Part shown: positions 1-9,011 of the stretch, piece after piece | Layout: each line of letters starts with the position of its first letter | How positions within the stretch are numbered: the first letter of the stretch is position 1 | Assembly (NCBI GenBank): GCA_029027265.1 | Contig: CP093061.1 | Location: forward strand, 558,001 to 622,000 | Direction: 5' to 3' | Length of the DNA: 64,000 nt | From: Sulfurospirillum_A sp029027265 | Lineage (GTDB): Bacteria; Campylobacterota; Campylobacteria; Campylobacterales; Sulfurospirillaceae | Translations under genes and position numbers: made by a program | Notes under the pieces: generated by a model | Seen by the model: the letters and a program-made list of their open reading frames with translations, nothing else | Databases searched by the model: none | Told to the model about the DNA's origin: nothing

Positions 1-132
1 GAGATAGTAGGTATGTTTCCATTAGCATTCTTAATTATAGCAATGGGGATTTACCCAGACTGGTTTTTTTACAAAATAGAACCAACTATACAACATTACT
101 TGATTGATATTTTAGAAATAAGGAACTATTGA
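1..132 (+). CDS. nuoM: NADH-quinone oxidoreductase subunit M, C-terminal end (partial)
   Basis: The window opens inside an ORF with 43 readable codons ending in TGA at 130-132. The residues are hydrophobic and then end in a short polar tail, as in the last transmembrane segment of an antiporter-like complex I subunit. The TGA overlaps the ATG of nuoN by one base (TGATG), so the two are translationally coupled. The identity as NuoM is inferred mainly from its place directly before nuoN, the universal order; too little protein is visible to prove it. Confidence 0.75.
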   Translation, partial: EIVGMFPLAFLIIAMGIYPDWFFYKIEPTIQHYLIDILEIRNY

Positions 133-1643
133 TGATTATGCCAGATTTTATATATCTATTGCCACTATTTTTCGTTGGAATTGGGGCAATATCATTGATG
201 ATTCTTAGTACTTTTAAAACAATGACCATTAGAAAAGGGGCTATAGCAACACTGCTGTTTTTAGTATTGGCTCTTTTAGCTAATGGGTATAATCTCAATA
301 GTGGTGATGTCGTTTATTCTGTATATCCATTTGTTGATATATTTAATAAGATGATAGTTGTTGATACATTTTCAGGGTACTTTAGTACTATATTGATTTT
401 AGGTGGTATTTTGACTATTCTTATAGGTCTTCATTATTTTGAAAGACATAAGGAATTTACAGTAGAATTTTTCTCTCTATTTTTGTTTTCAGTTTTTGGA
501 ATGATGCTTTTAGTTCATGCAAATGAACTAATTAGTGCATTTGTTGCTTTAGAAATTGCTTCAATATCTCTTTATGTTATGATTGGTTTTGAAAAAGTTA
601 TTAATAAAAGAATTGAAGCGAGTTATCGTTATTTAGTACTTGGCTCACTTGCAGGAGTATTTTTTCTTTTAGGAACATCATTTATATATGCAGCAACACA
701 AACAACGACCATAGGTCAAATTGGAAATATGGCATTAAATACAGTAGATAGTAACGCTCCACTTCTGATTATTGGTGGAACTATGATTTTAATTACTTTT
801 TTATTCAAAATAGCTGCATTTCCTTTTCAGAATTGGGTTATAGATGTTTATGATGGTGCACCTCTTCCTGTTACAGCATTCATGGCAGCAACTTTTAAAG
901 CTGCTATTTTTGGATTTGTTCTTAGGTTGGTTGTTGTTGATTTTGATCTTATTCGTGATTTCTGGGATGAAGCACTTGTATATGTTATTATACTTACCTT
1001 AGCATACGGTAGTTTTTTAGCCATAATTCAAAAATCTTTAAAAAGAATGTTAGTAGCGTCAAGTATTGTGCATACTGGTTATCTTCTTATAGCATTTGTC
1101 TCAATTGGTGTTATTGGAGAGAGTGCTGCTAGTTCTATTATATTTTACCTTGTAGCATATTTTTTATCAGCTCTTGGTGCATTTGGATTGATTGCATATA
1201 TATCTTCAGAAGGTCAACTCCGCATAACATATGATGACTTTAGAGGTTTCGCTAAAATAAGACCTTATATGGCTGCTATGCTTAGTGTTTTTATGCTCTC
1301 ATTAGCAGGGATTCCTTCGACAATTGGTTTTATAGGAAAGTTCTATATTTTTACAGGAGCTATTGAAGCTGGGTATGCAATTTTATCTATAGTAGGAATA
1401 ATAGCTACATTCATATCTGTATATTACTATTTTAAACTCATAGCAGTTATGTATTTTTATAGAAGTTCAGAAATGATAGATGCTCCACCTTTAAAAGGTA
1501 TTGCACCTTTAGTCATTGGTATTATAGCACTTGCTATTATTTGGGGAGGTGTAGGGAATACACTTGTAGCATATTTCCCTGGTGTTGATTTCTTGATTGA
1601 TATGGCAAATTTATCTTATGAATCTTTGTTTATATGGCAATAA
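132..1643 (+). CDS. nuoN: NADH-quinone oxidoreductase subunit N
   Basis: A 503-residue protein with about 14 hydrophobic segments, a proton-pumping antiporter-like membrane subunit of complex I. A Glu lies in an early membrane helix (LEIASISLYVMIGFEK), a Lys in FKIAAFPFQNWVIDVYDGAP, and the latter stretch is the NuoN/proton_antipo_M signature. The ATG at 132 is preferred over a TTG three bases upstream because it couples to the nuoM stop. It is the last gene of its operon and ends nine bases before the stop of a converging operon that carries nuoABCDEF. Confidence 0.95.
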   Translation: MIMPDFIYLLPLFFVGIGAISLMILSTFKTMTIRKGAIATLLFLVLALLANGYNLNSGDVVYSVYPFVDIFNKMIVVDTFSGYFSTILILGGILTILIGLHYFERHKEFTVEFFSLFLFSVFGMMLLVHANELISAFVALEIASISLYVMIGFEKVINKRIEASYRYLVLGSLAGVFFLLGTSFIYAATQTTTIGQIGNMALNTVDSNAPLLIIGGTMILITFLFKIAAFPFQNWVIDVYDGAPLPVTAFMAATFKAAIFGFVLRLVVVDFDLIRDFWDEALVYVIILTLAYGSFLAIIQKSLKRMLVASSIVHTGYLLIAFVSIGVIGESAASSIIFYLVAYFLSALGAFGLIAYISSEGQLRITYDDFRGFAKIRPYMAAMLSVFMLSLAGIPSTIGFIGKFYIFTGAIEAGYAILSIVGIIATFISVYYYFKLIAVMYFYRSSEMIDAPPLKGIAPLVIGIIALAIIWGGVGNTLVAYFPGVDFLIDMANLSYESLFIWQ

Positions 1644-1651
1644 ATAAAGAT

Positions 1652-2305
1652 TTATTTATTATAAGAGGGGCAACAAGCAAATAGTTCGCTTAATGCTTCT
1701 TTATCTATTATCTCAAAATGATCTTTACCATACGATATAACTTCATCTGTTTGAAGTTTTTTTAGGTTTCTAGAAAATGTTTCAGGTGCCATATTTAAAA
1801 TTTCAGCAATTTTATACTTTTTTAATTTTGTAAAAAGTTCATGATTTTCGTAAATAAGACCAGCTAGTTTTTGCATAGAAGTTTGTTGCATATTTGTATT
1901 CATAAGTTGTTTAACTTTAGTAACAAGTTGCATAATAATTCCAAGAGAAATATCAGGATTTTTTAAAAAATCTTTTTCAAATTCATCAAATGAGACAACA
2001 AGTACACTACAATGAGTTTCACACTCAGCAGTAACTTGGTGAGGTGTCCTTTGCAAGGTTGCAGCTTCTCCAATGAGAGCTTGAGAATAGTAGTAACTAA
2101 GTATATTTATATTGTCATTTTTATCGTATCTATATAGTTTGATTAAACCATCTAATAAAAAATATAGATTTTTAGGATCATCACCTTCGTAAAAGAGGAT
2201 ATTTTCTGGTTTAAAACTTTTTATAGTGCTTATTTTATTGAGTTTATCTAGTTGTTTATCGTCTAATGAGCCAAATAGACATATTTCTTTTAATCTTGTT
2301 TGCAT
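1652..2305 (-). CDS. Crp/Fnr family transcriptional regulator
   Basis: A 217-residue protein. Residues about 1-115 form a cyclic-nucleotide-binding-type beta barrel (ENILFYEGDDPKNLYFLLDG) and about 140-217 a winged helix with recognition helix region MAPETFSRNLKKLQ. It has no N-terminal Fnr-type cysteine cluster; the only cysteines grouped together are near the C terminus (ACCP), so an Fe-S oxygen sensor is not indicated. The start overlaps the nuoF end by 16 bases, making it the last gene of the nuoABCDEF operon. It may regulate complex I or respiration, but this is inference from position; its ligand is unknown. Confidence 0.85.
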   Translation of the reverse strand: MQTRLKEICLFGSLDDKQLDKLNKISTIKSFKPENILFYEGDDPKNLYFLLDGLIKLYRYDKNDNINILSYYYSQALIGEAATLQRTPHQVTAECETHCSVLVVSFDEFEKDFLKNPDISLGIIMQLVTKVKQLMNTNMQQTSMQKLAGLIYENHELFTKLKKYKIAEILNMAPETFSRNLKKLQTDEVISYGKDHFEIIDKEALSELFACCPSYNK

Positions 2306-3540
2306 AGGCTGTAAAACTCATCCTTAAATTTAGTTATATAACTATTGGCAATAAATGCAACTGAAGGTGCAAATACGCAGATAGTTTTTCCATTTAGCAT
2401 TTCACATGCATCTAAAATTGTATCAAAATCTTTAATAGTCCCTTTTCCACTTAAAAGTTTACCTAAAATCTTATCTACCCAACCACACCCTTCACGACAA
2501 GGGGTACACTGTCCACAACTTTCATGATGGTAAAATTCAAAAAGATTTTTCATAGCTTCAGGCATAGAAGTATCTTCATCCATGATTATCATGCCACCAG
2601 TTCCTAAACTTGAGCCATGCTTTTTCAGTGATTCGTAATCTAAAGTTATATCTTCTATTTCATCAGCTTTTAAAATGTGACAAGATGCACCACCTGGTAT
2701 AAGTGCTTTTAGTTTTTTACCACCTTTAACACCTCCACCAATCTCTTGCAAAACGTCTTTCATTTTTACGCCAAATGGAAGTTCATAAATCCCAGGGTTC
2801 TCTACGTGCCCACTCATACCAAAAAGCATAGTCCCAGGACTACACTCAGTTCCATATGCTCTATAAGCTTCAAAACCATTGTTAATAATATATGGAACAC
2901 TTGCTATGGTTTCAACATTATTTACAACTGTAGGTCCTCCAAAAAACCACTCTGGTTCTTTTTGTTGAGGTTTTAGTCTAGGATGACCACGTTTTCCCTC
3001 AAGCGACTCTAATAGAGCACTCTTTTCACCACAGATATAGGCTCCAGCGCCACGGTGAACAGTAACATCTAGTTTGTAGTCATGCCCATCAACTTTTTCA
3101 CCAAGATAGCCAGCTTCATAAGCTTCATCTATTGCTTCATTTAGTCTCTTTGCCCAAAATACATATTCACCACGAATATATATATAGGCATGATTTGCAC
3201 CAATGGCGTATGATGAGTTTATGATACCTTCAATAAGAAGATGTGGGTCATACTCCATGATTTGTCTATCTTTAAAAGTTCCAGGTTCACTTTCATCTGC
3301 ATTTACCACTAAATATGATGGTTTTTCGTGATTTTTGGGCATAAGTTTCCACTTATTACCAGTAGGAGCACCACCACCACCTTTCCCTCTAAGTCCACTT
3401 TTTGTAACTTCTTCAGTAACATCATCAGGACTCATTGCAAATAGCTTTTTTAAAGAACTATATCTATCATGTTTAACAGCTACTTCTAATTTATGTGAGT
3501 TTTCTATATCAAAATTTTTACTTACAATTTTTACTAGCAC
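2290..3540 (-). CDS. nuoF: NADH-quinone oxidoreductase subunit F
   Basis: The 416-residue NADH-binding, FMN-containing subunit of complex I. The FMN/NADH glycine-rich motif RGKGGGGAPTGNKW is at residues 51-64 and the N3 [4Fe-4S] ligands are C342, C345, C348 (SCGQCTPC) and C388. The start is GTG at 3540, preceded by AGGAG eight bases upstream. A 97-base gap holding a micro-ORF and hairpin separates it from nuoE, unlike the other genes of this operon, which overlap. Many Campylobacterota lack NuoE/NuoF and use other subunits, so true NuoEF here implies NADH as electron donor (or product). Confidence 0.95.
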   Translation of the reverse strand: MLVKIVSKNFDIENSHKLEVAVKHDRYSSLKKLFAMSPDDVTEEVTKSGLRGKGGGGAPTGNKWKLMPKNHEKPSYLVVNADESEPGTFKDRQIMEYDPHLLIEGIINSSYAIGANHAYIYIRGEYVFWAKRLNEAIDEAYEAGYLGEKVDGHDYKLDVTVHRGAGAYICGEKSALLESLEGKRGHPRLKPQQKEPEWFFGGPTVVNNVETIASVPYIINNGFEAYRAYGTECSPGTMLFGMSGHVENPGIYELPFGVKMKDVLQEIGGGVKGGKKLKALIPGGASCHILKADEIEDITLDYESLKKHGSSLGTGGMIIMDEDTSMPEAMKNLFEFYHHESCGQCTPCREGCGWVDKILGKLLSGKGTIKDFDTILDACEMLNGKTICVFAPSVAFIANSYITKFKDEFYSLCKQD

Positions 3541-3542
3541 TA

Positions 3543-3641
3543 TTAATGTCTCCTTTTCAAAGAAGTAATTCTTTGAAAATTCCTCTCACTAAAGCTACTG
3601 CTTTGCAGAGAGAAATTTTTATTTATTAATAAAAATCTCAT
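3543..3641 (-). CDS. ARNF/ERNF-core micro-ORF linking nuoE and nuoF
   Basis: A 32-codon ORF whose ATG overlaps the nuoE stop (ATGA) and whose TAA ends two bases before the nuoF GTG. The peptide contains SERNFQRITSLKRR, which aligns with three other micro-ORFs in this window (16805, 26295, 37050). The DNA holds two hairpins: an outer TTTCTCTC/GAGAGGAA stem enclosing AAAGC/GCTTT, then a perfect TTTTCAAAG/CTTTGAAAA stem (3554-3579) followed at once by the nuoF Shine-Dalgarno. It may be translated, may couple translation, or may only be a repeat; expression is not shown. Confidence 0.5.
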   Translation of the reverse strand: MRFLLINKNFSLQSSSFSERNFQRITSLKRRH

Positions 3642-4111
3642 AATTCATCCAATATTTTATCGATTTTTTCTATGGTTAAATCACCAACATAGTCATCATT
3701 AAAACTCATAACAGGTGCTTGACCACATGCACCTAAACACTCAACTTGTGTTAAAGTAAATTTCATATCTTTAGTTGTTTCACCAAACTTGATACCAAGC
3801 TTATTTTGTAAATGCGAGCGTATATCTTCAGAACCACACAGTTTACATGAAAGTGTTTTACACACTTGTATATTATATTTTCCAATTGGTTTTAGGTTAA
3901 ACATAGTATAAAAAGAGGCAATACTTTGTATATCCATGGCAGATGTATGAAGTTTATCTGCTAAATAAACCATAGCATCCTCGCTTATCCAACCCTCTTG
4001 ATACTGAATCATCCATAGAGATGGCAGTGATAAAGAGGCTCTCTCAGGGTATTTTAAAAGAAGTGCTTCAAATTTTTCTTCATTCTGTTTTGTAAATTTA
4101 AATCTACTCAT
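3638..4111 (-). CDS. nuoE: NADH-quinone oxidoreductase subunit E
   Basis: The 157-residue thioredoxin-like [2Fe-2S] (N1a) subunit of the complex I dehydrogenase module. The four ligands are visible as C84-x4-C89 and C125-x3-C129. The helical N-terminal part (SLWMIQYQEGWIS) is typical of NuoE/HoxE. It overlaps nuoCD by four bases (ATGA), so it is translationally coupled to it. Length matches the family. Confidence 0.95.
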   Translation of the reverse strand: MSRFKFTKQNEEKFEALLLKYPERASLSLPSLWMIQYQEGWISEDAMVYLADKLHTSAMDIQSIASFYTMFNLKPIGKYNIQVCKTLSCKLCGSEDIRSHLQNKLGIKFGETTKDMKFTLTQVECLGACGQAPVMSFNDDYVGDLTIEKIDKILDEL

Positions 4112-5787
4112 CTATCTAACTCCCCAGCAACGATATTTAGGCTTCCTAAGCTTAGAACCGAATCAGCTATCATACCGCCTTCAAGCATACTAGGAAGTGC
4201 AGACATGGCAGGAAAACATGGTGGTCTAACTTTTACTTTGTATGGAGTTCCAGTGCCATCACTTACTATGAAAAAGCCTAGTTCACCATTTCCAGCTTCT
4301 ATGGCATCATAGTACTCTTGTGCAGGGACTTTGACGCCATCCATGGTAAGTTTAAATTGGTTCATAAGACCTTCTATATTATTATATACATTCTCTTTTT
4401 TTGGTAATGCGATAGCAGAGTTATTGACTATAATATCACCTTTTGGAAGGATTTTCATAGATTGGTGAATGATACTTATGCTTTGTCTTATCTCTTCAAA
4501 CCTAACCATCATTCTATCATATACATCTCCAACACTACCAACTGCTATATCAAAATCAAGAGCATCATAAAAGTAGTAAGGAGAAGTTTTTCTTAAATCA
4601 TATGCAACACCACTAGCTCTTAAGTTTGGTCCTGTAAAGCCATTATTTATAGCTTGTTCGGCTGTGACTACTCCTATATTTTGACTTCTATCATGAAAAA
4701 TTCTATTGTGTTCTACAAGTGCCAAGGTATCACCCATACCTTTTTCTATTTCTTTTATACAGCCTTTTAAATCTTCTTCAAAACCATCATAAAAATCATG
4801 AGCAACGCCACCAATTCTCATATATGAGTTAGTTAGTCTTGCTCCTGTTAGTTTTGAAAGAAGGTCATAAACAGCTTCTCTAGGATTGTAAAGATACCAA
4901 TAATTTGTTAAAGCTCCCATATCTACCAAGCTTGCTGCAAGGCATACAAGGTGGTCAATAACACGAGATAATTCACCTGTGATAACTCTTATGAATTGAG
5001 CACGTTCTGGTATGGTAACACCTAACATTCCTTCTACTGTATGAGCAAAAGCTGTATTGTTCAGTATTGCAGAACAGTAGTTTAGTCGGTCAGTATAAGG
5101 TATAATTTGATTGTAAGTATGGTTTTCACATGATTTTTCAAAACCACGATGAAGATAACCTATCTCGCTTACAGCGGCAACTATAGTTTCGCCATCAAGT
5201 GCAACAAAAGTTCTTATAGTCCCATGGCTTGCTGGGTGAGCAGGACCAAGGTTAAGAAACATTAATTCATCATGTGATTTGTAACCTTTTTTCTCTAAAG
5301 CAGGAATCATTTCATCCATAAGGTCATCGGTTTTTGTACAGAGTTGACCTTGTGTTATTGGATAATCTTTTCTTAGAGGATGACCTTTAAACTCTTTATG
5401 GTTTAAAACTCTTTTTAGATTAGGGTGGTTAAGAAACTTGATACCGTATTGATCCCAAACTTCACGTTCAGCCCAGTTCGCTGAGAAAAATATATCGGAT
5501 ATACTTTCTACATGTAAATCATTTTCATCCTCATTTATAAAAGTTTTTAGAGTAATTACATTTTTGAACTCTTTATCTCTTAAAATATAAACAACTGCAA
5601 ATCTTGAAGGTGTTGGTTTATTAAACTTTGAATAATCAACAGCTGTAATATCTGCTAAAAAGTGAAAACCATCTTTCTCTTTTAGACACGTTATCATAGC
5701 TTTTACAAAAGTTTGGTCTATGACATATATACCATTTTCATCTTTTTTATAAAGACCTTTGAATTTTTCTTCAAAACAGCTACACAT
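4108..5787 (-). CDS. nuoCD: Fused NADH-quinone oxidoreductase subunit C/D
   Basis: A 559-residue fusion. Residues about 1-165 are the 30 kDa NuoC domain (WAEREVWDQYGIKF, HPLRKDYP) and about 175-559 the 49 kDa NuoD domain beginning LNLGPAHPASHGTIR, which lines the quinone chamber, and ending GSLNIVAGELDR. It overlaps nuoB by eight bases. NuoCD fusion is known in several lineages, including enterobacteria, and here removes one gene boundary in the operon. Confidence 0.95.
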   Translation of the reverse strand: MCSCFEEKFKGLYKKDENGIYVIDQTFVKAMITCLKEKDGFHFLADITAVDYSKFNKPTPSRFAVVYILRDKEFKNVITLKTFINEDENDLHVESISDIFFSANWAEREVWDQYGIKFLNHPNLKRVLNHKEFKGHPLRKDYPITQGQLCTKTDDLMDEMIPALEKKGYKSHDELMFLNLGPAHPASHGTIRTFVALDGETIVAAVSEIGYLHRGFEKSCENHTYNQIIPYTDRLNYCSAILNNTAFAHTVEGMLGVTIPERAQFIRVITGELSRVIDHLVCLAASLVDMGALTNYWYLYNPREAVYDLLSKLTGARLTNSYMRIGGVAHDFYDGFEEDLKGCIKEIEKGMGDTLALVEHNRIFHDRSQNIGVVTAEQAINNGFTGPNLRASGVAYDLRKTSPYYFYDALDFDIAVGSVGDVYDRMMVRFEEIRQSISIIHQSMKILPKGDIIVNNSAIALPKKENVYNNIEGLMNQFKLTMDGVKVPAQEYYDAIEAGNGELGFFIVSDGTGTPYKVKVRPPCFPAMSALPSMLEGGMIADSVLSLGSLNIVAGELDR

Positions 5788-6298
5788 CTAACAGTCCTTT
5801 AAAGTCTCTGTTTATTCTATCTTTGATTATAGAGTCGTTTTTTTGTTTCTCTTGAATCTGCATAAGTGCGTCAATAAGTGCTTCAGGACGAGGAGGGCAA
5901 CCCGCAACATAAACGTCAACTGGTATGATGGAGTCTATGCCTTGAAGAGTTGTATAGTTATCATAAAAACCACCACTACATGCACATGCTCCCATGCTTA
6001 TAACCCATTTTGGTTCTGTCATTTGGTCATATATGCGTTTTAAAACAGGGGCTTGTTTATAGCTTATTGTTCCAGCTACTATCATCAAGTCAGCCTGACG
6101 AGGTGAGAATCTTACGACTTCTGCACCAAATCTAGAGATATCAAACTTGCTTGAAGCTGCACTCATAAATTCAATGGCACAACATGCCGTTCCAAAAATA
6201 TAGGGCCACATTGAAGATTCACGAGCCCAACCTATTGCACTATCTAATTTTGTGGTGACTACACTGTCACCAAAAATTGCCTCTGCCCCTACTGCCAT
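5780..6298 (-). CDS. nuoB: NADH-quinone oxidoreductase subunit B
   Basis: The 172-residue subunit that carries cluster N2, which passes electrons to quinone. Ligands are the adjacent pair C39-C40 (GTACCAIEFM), C105 in MGACACSGG and C134 in AGCPPRPE. Length fits the family. It overlaps nuoA by ten bases, consistent with tight operon packing. Confidence 0.96.
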   Translation of the reverse strand: MAVGAEAIFGDSVVTTKLDSAIGWARESSMWPYIFGTACCAIEFMSAASSKFDISRFGAEVVRFSPRQADLMIVAGTISYKQAPVLKRIYDQMTEPKWVISMGACACSGGFYDNYTTLQGIDSIIPVDVYVAGCPPRPEALIDALMQIQEKQKNDSIIKDRINRDFKGLLDV

Positions 6299-6660
6299 TT
6301 AAGTGCCTCTATTCGGTAAACATAGATAAGACCAGCAACAAGAAGCCCCATAAAGGTAAACATCTCAGCGAGTCCAAAAAAGCCAAGTTCTCGTACATTT
6401 ACAGCCCATGGAAACATAAAAATGATTTCCACATCGAACAGTACAAAAAGTATAGCAACTAAATAAAATTTGACACTAAAGCGACTATCACATCCACCTA
6501 TTGGGTTTGTGATACCACTTTCATATGGGAGATTCTTCTGTTTATTGCCTCGATTGTTAGGACCGAGCTTTTTTGATAAAACAAAAAGCGTTGGAATAGT
6601 AACAACCAATACAAATATAATAGAAGAAGCAAGAATTAATTCGAGTGACACGGTAGCCAT
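6289..6660 (-). CDS. nuoA: NADH-quinone oxidoreductase subunit A
   Basis: A 123-residue membrane protein with three hydrophobic segments and the NuoA loop signature YESGITNPIGG followed by RFSVKFYLVAILFVLFDVE. It is the first gene of the nuoABCDEF-regulator operon; the promoter must lie in the 124 bases shared with the diverging gene at 6785. nuoG-nuoN are not on this strand, so the remaining subunits must come from elsewhere, probably the operon ending at 1643. Confidence 0.95.
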   Translation of the reverse strand: MATVSLELILASSIIFVLVVTIPTLFVLSKKLGPNNRGNKQKNLPYESGITNPIGGCDSRFSVKFYLVAILFVLFDVEIIFMFPWAVNVRELGFFGLAEMFTFMGLLVAGLIYVYRIEALKWQ

Positions 6661-6784
6661 CCTCTTAAAAATAAAATTAGTGTATGTTACCCTATAAAGC
6701 TTGAAAAGAAAGTAAAGATTCTATACCAAATAAACTTCTAAGAGATAATTGAATATAATAATTTTTTGATCTAAAGAGAGTTAA

Positions 6785-7747
6785 ATGAAAAAATTATTAA
6801 TATTGGCATTGATGACTATTAGTGTTTATGCAAATACAGTTATAGATATATATAGACAAAATGGTATAGGTGCGGTTGAAACGTATATAAAAGAGCAATT
6901 GCAAACTAAGGTTTATTGGGATGAGTTCTTAAAAGATTTTGATTTGAGATATGGCTATTATGAAAATTTAGATTCTCTTCTCATAGCAAATAAAAAAGCT
7001 AAAGAATTAATTATATACCAAAGTGAAAGTAAGAAGCTTGAACTTTTAGCTAAGTATGAAGATGTCATAGTTGGTGCAGATGGAGATAAGTTTAAAGAAG
7101 GGGATTTGAAGACTCCTTTAGGTGTGTATAATTTAAGAAAGAGATTTACTCCTGCTGACCAGTTTTATGGACCTCTTGCTTTTGTTTTGTCTTATCCTAA
7201 TACATATGATAAAGTTCAAGGTAAAGATGGACATGGTATTTGGATACATGGTTCACCTCTTGATGGAAGTGATAGAGATCCTATGAGTAAGGGATGTATA
7301 GTTCTTGATAACAATACTATAGAACTTCTTGATAAAAATCTAAAATATAAAAATAGCGTTATTATTGTTAGTGAAAATGGCATGAAAAAGGTTGAACTCT
7401 CAGAAATAAGTACAATATTAGCTGAACTTTTTAGATGGAAAAGTGCTTGGCGTAAAAGTGACGTGAGAACATATTTGAGTTTTTATGATACTAATTTCAA
7501 GAGATATGATGGTCTTAAAAAGAAAAATTTTGCTCGTATGAAAAAGACAATATTTGCCAGAAAACAAAAAAAAGAGATAATTTTTAAAAATATAAATATA
7601 TCACCTTATCCAAATGAGAGTGGCAAAAGACTTTTTAAGGTAGCATTTTATGAAATATATAAGAGTAAAAATTATAAATTCAGAGGAAATAAAGAGCTTT
7701 TTATAGAGCTTTTTGAGAGTGGTTTTAAAATAATTTCGGAGAAGTAA
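6785..7747 (+). CDS. Csd6/Pgp2-type L,D-carboxypeptidase (YkuD domain)
   Basis: A 320-residue exported protein with a signal peptide at about 1-16 (cleavage after VYA). A YkuD L,D-transpeptidase fold follows at about 75-195, with catalytic H155 (IWIHGSP) and C171 (SKGCIVL). The C-terminal 220-320 region resembles the NTF2-like domain of H. pylori Csd6 and C. jejuni Pgp2, which trim peptidoglycan tetrapeptides to tripeptides and set helical cell shape. Function is inferred from this domain combination. It starts a three-gene + strand operon with alr. Confidence 0.85.
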   Translation: MKKLLILALMTISVYANTVIDIYRQNGIGAVETYIKEQLQTKVYWDEFLKDFDLRYGYYENLDSLLIANKKAKELIIYQSESKKLELLAKYEDVIVGADGDKFKEGDLKTPLGVYNLRKRFTPADQFYGPLAFVLSYPNTYDKVQGKDGHGIWIHGSPLDGSDRDPMSKGCIVLDNNTIELLDKNLKYKNSVIIVSENGMKKVELSEISTILAELFRWKSAWRKSDVRTYLSFYDTNFKRYDGLKKKNFARMKKTIFARKQKKEIIFKNINISPYPNESGKRLFKVAFYEIYKSKNYKFRGNKELFIELFESGFKIISEK

Positions 7748-7749
7748 AT

Positions 7750-7986
7750 ATGTTAGATAAAGATATGGTAGCAGGTGAGTTATCAAAACTCATAGATATA
7801 AGAACAGATTTTTTAGACTATTTGGATGAGAATATTCCAAAAAAAAGCAACAATATAGAGTATGATTTTGGTGATAACCCAACATTAGATGCGAAGAGTA
7901 TTCATAAGCATTTTTTTAAGTTAGATTATCAAGCAAGAAAGCTAAGAGGTTTTTTAGTAAAAGAATTAGGTATAGAGGTAGAGTAG
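7750..7986 (+). CDS. Small conserved-looking hypothetical protein
   Basis: A 78-residue soluble, acidic protein starting two bases after the preceding stop and ending with a TAG that overlaps the alr GTG. I do not recognise a domain. The mix of charged helices (SIHKHFFKLDYQARKLRGFLVKELG) and tight packing between two cell-wall genes suggest a real gene. No function is proposed. Confidence 0.7.
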   Translation: MLDKDMVAGELSKLIDIRTDFLDYLDENIPKKSNNIEYDFGDNPTLDAKSIHKHFFKLDYQARKLRGFLVKELGIEVE

Positions 7987-9011
7987 TGGCTTTTATTGAG
8001 ATATCTAAAGATAATTATAGACACAATATAGAGTATTTATCCAACAAAGCTGGTGGAAAAGATAAGATAATGGTTGTTCTTAAAGACAATGCTTACGGAC
8101 ATGATTTAGAAATAATGGCAAAACTCTCTTGTGGTTTTGGTATAAAAAAAGCAGCAGTTAAAACACTAGGAGAGGCAAAAAAAATAAATTTTTTATTTGA
8201 AGAAGTTTTGATTTTAGCTGATCACCCTCCTTATGAACTTCAAGATAAGAGTATCTCTTATGCTGTCCATTCACTAGAGAGATTAAAAGATTTTCCTAAA
8301 AAAAGTTCTCTACACTTAAACATTGATTCAGGAATGCACAGAAATGGCATAAGAGAGAATGAGTTACAAGAAGTTTTTGAGATAATCTTAGAAAATGATT
8401 TAAACTTAAAAGGAATTTTTACCCATTTTAGAAGTGCAGATGAATTAAGTAGTGAACAGTATTGGCAAAATGAAAATTTCAATATGGCAAAAATAAAAGC
8501 AAAAGAGTTAATAAAAAAATTTGGTTTACCTATGCCAAAATTTCATTCTTGTAACTCTGCTTCACTTCTTAGAAGAAAAAACCCTTTAGAAGATGATTTT
8601 GCAAGATGTGGAATATCTACCTATGGTTATACTCATGTGCACGAAAGCTTCGGAACTTTCAACTTGAAACCTGTGATGTCACTCTGGGCAGAAAAACTTA
8701 GTACAAGAAGTTTAAAAAAGGGTGATAGAGTTGGTTATGGTGGTATGTATGAACTTGAGTGTAATGAAAAAGTATCAACTTACGACATAGGTTATGGGGA
8801 TGGTTTTTTTAGACACAATGGATTAAGTGAGCTAATTTTAGAAAGTAGAAGTGTTTGTGGAAGAGTATCCATGGATAGTCTCTGTTTTTTAGGAGATGAA
8901 AAAAAAGTGTGCCTCTTTAGAGATGCACACGATCTTGCAAAAAAGTTTAATACTATAACTTATGATGTTATCACTAAGTTATCACCGTATATCAAAAAAG
9001 TAGTTATCTAA
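7986..9011 (+). CDS. alr: Alanine racemase
   Basis: A 341-residue PLP enzyme that supplies D-alanine for peptidoglycan. The PLP-binding lysine is K33 in VVLKDNAYGH. The TIM-barrel part carries NIDSGMHRNGI and the C-terminal beta domain GDRVGYGGMYE and CGRVSMDSLCF. It is slightly short for the family (about 360). The start is GTG overlapping the upstream stop. Its end overlaps the converging gene at 9008 by four bases. Confidence 0.93.
   Translation: MAFIEISKDNYRHNIEYLSNKAGGKDKIMVVLKDNAYGHDLEIMAKLSCGFGIKKAAVKTLGEAKKINFLFEEVLILADHPPYELQDKSISYAVHSLERLKDFPKKSSLHLNIDSGMHRNGIRENELQEVFEIILENDLNLKGIFTHFRSADELSSEQYWQNENFNMAKIKAKELIKKFGLPMPKFHSCNSASLLRRKNPLEDDFARCGISTYGYTHVHESFGTFNLKPVMSLWAEKLSTRSLKKGDRVGYGGMYELECNEKVSTYDIGYGDGFFRHNGLSELILESRSVCGRVSMDSLCFLGDEKKVCLFRDAHDLAKKFNTITYDVITKLSPYIKKVVI

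Noticed and set aside
1652..2305. Oxygen-sensing Fnr identity for the regulator after nuoF
   Set aside because: It lacks the spaced N-terminal cysteines; the C-terminal ACCP pair alone cannot hold an Fe-S cluster.
2345..3568. + strand ORFs opposite nuoF
   Set aside because: They are antisense shadows without ribosome sites or recognisable protein patterns.
8411..8430. AGGAATTTTTACC inside alr as another micro-ORF repeat
   Set aside because: It encodes conserved racemase sequence (LKGIFTHFRS), has no hairpin or following ribosome site, and is not at a gene junction.
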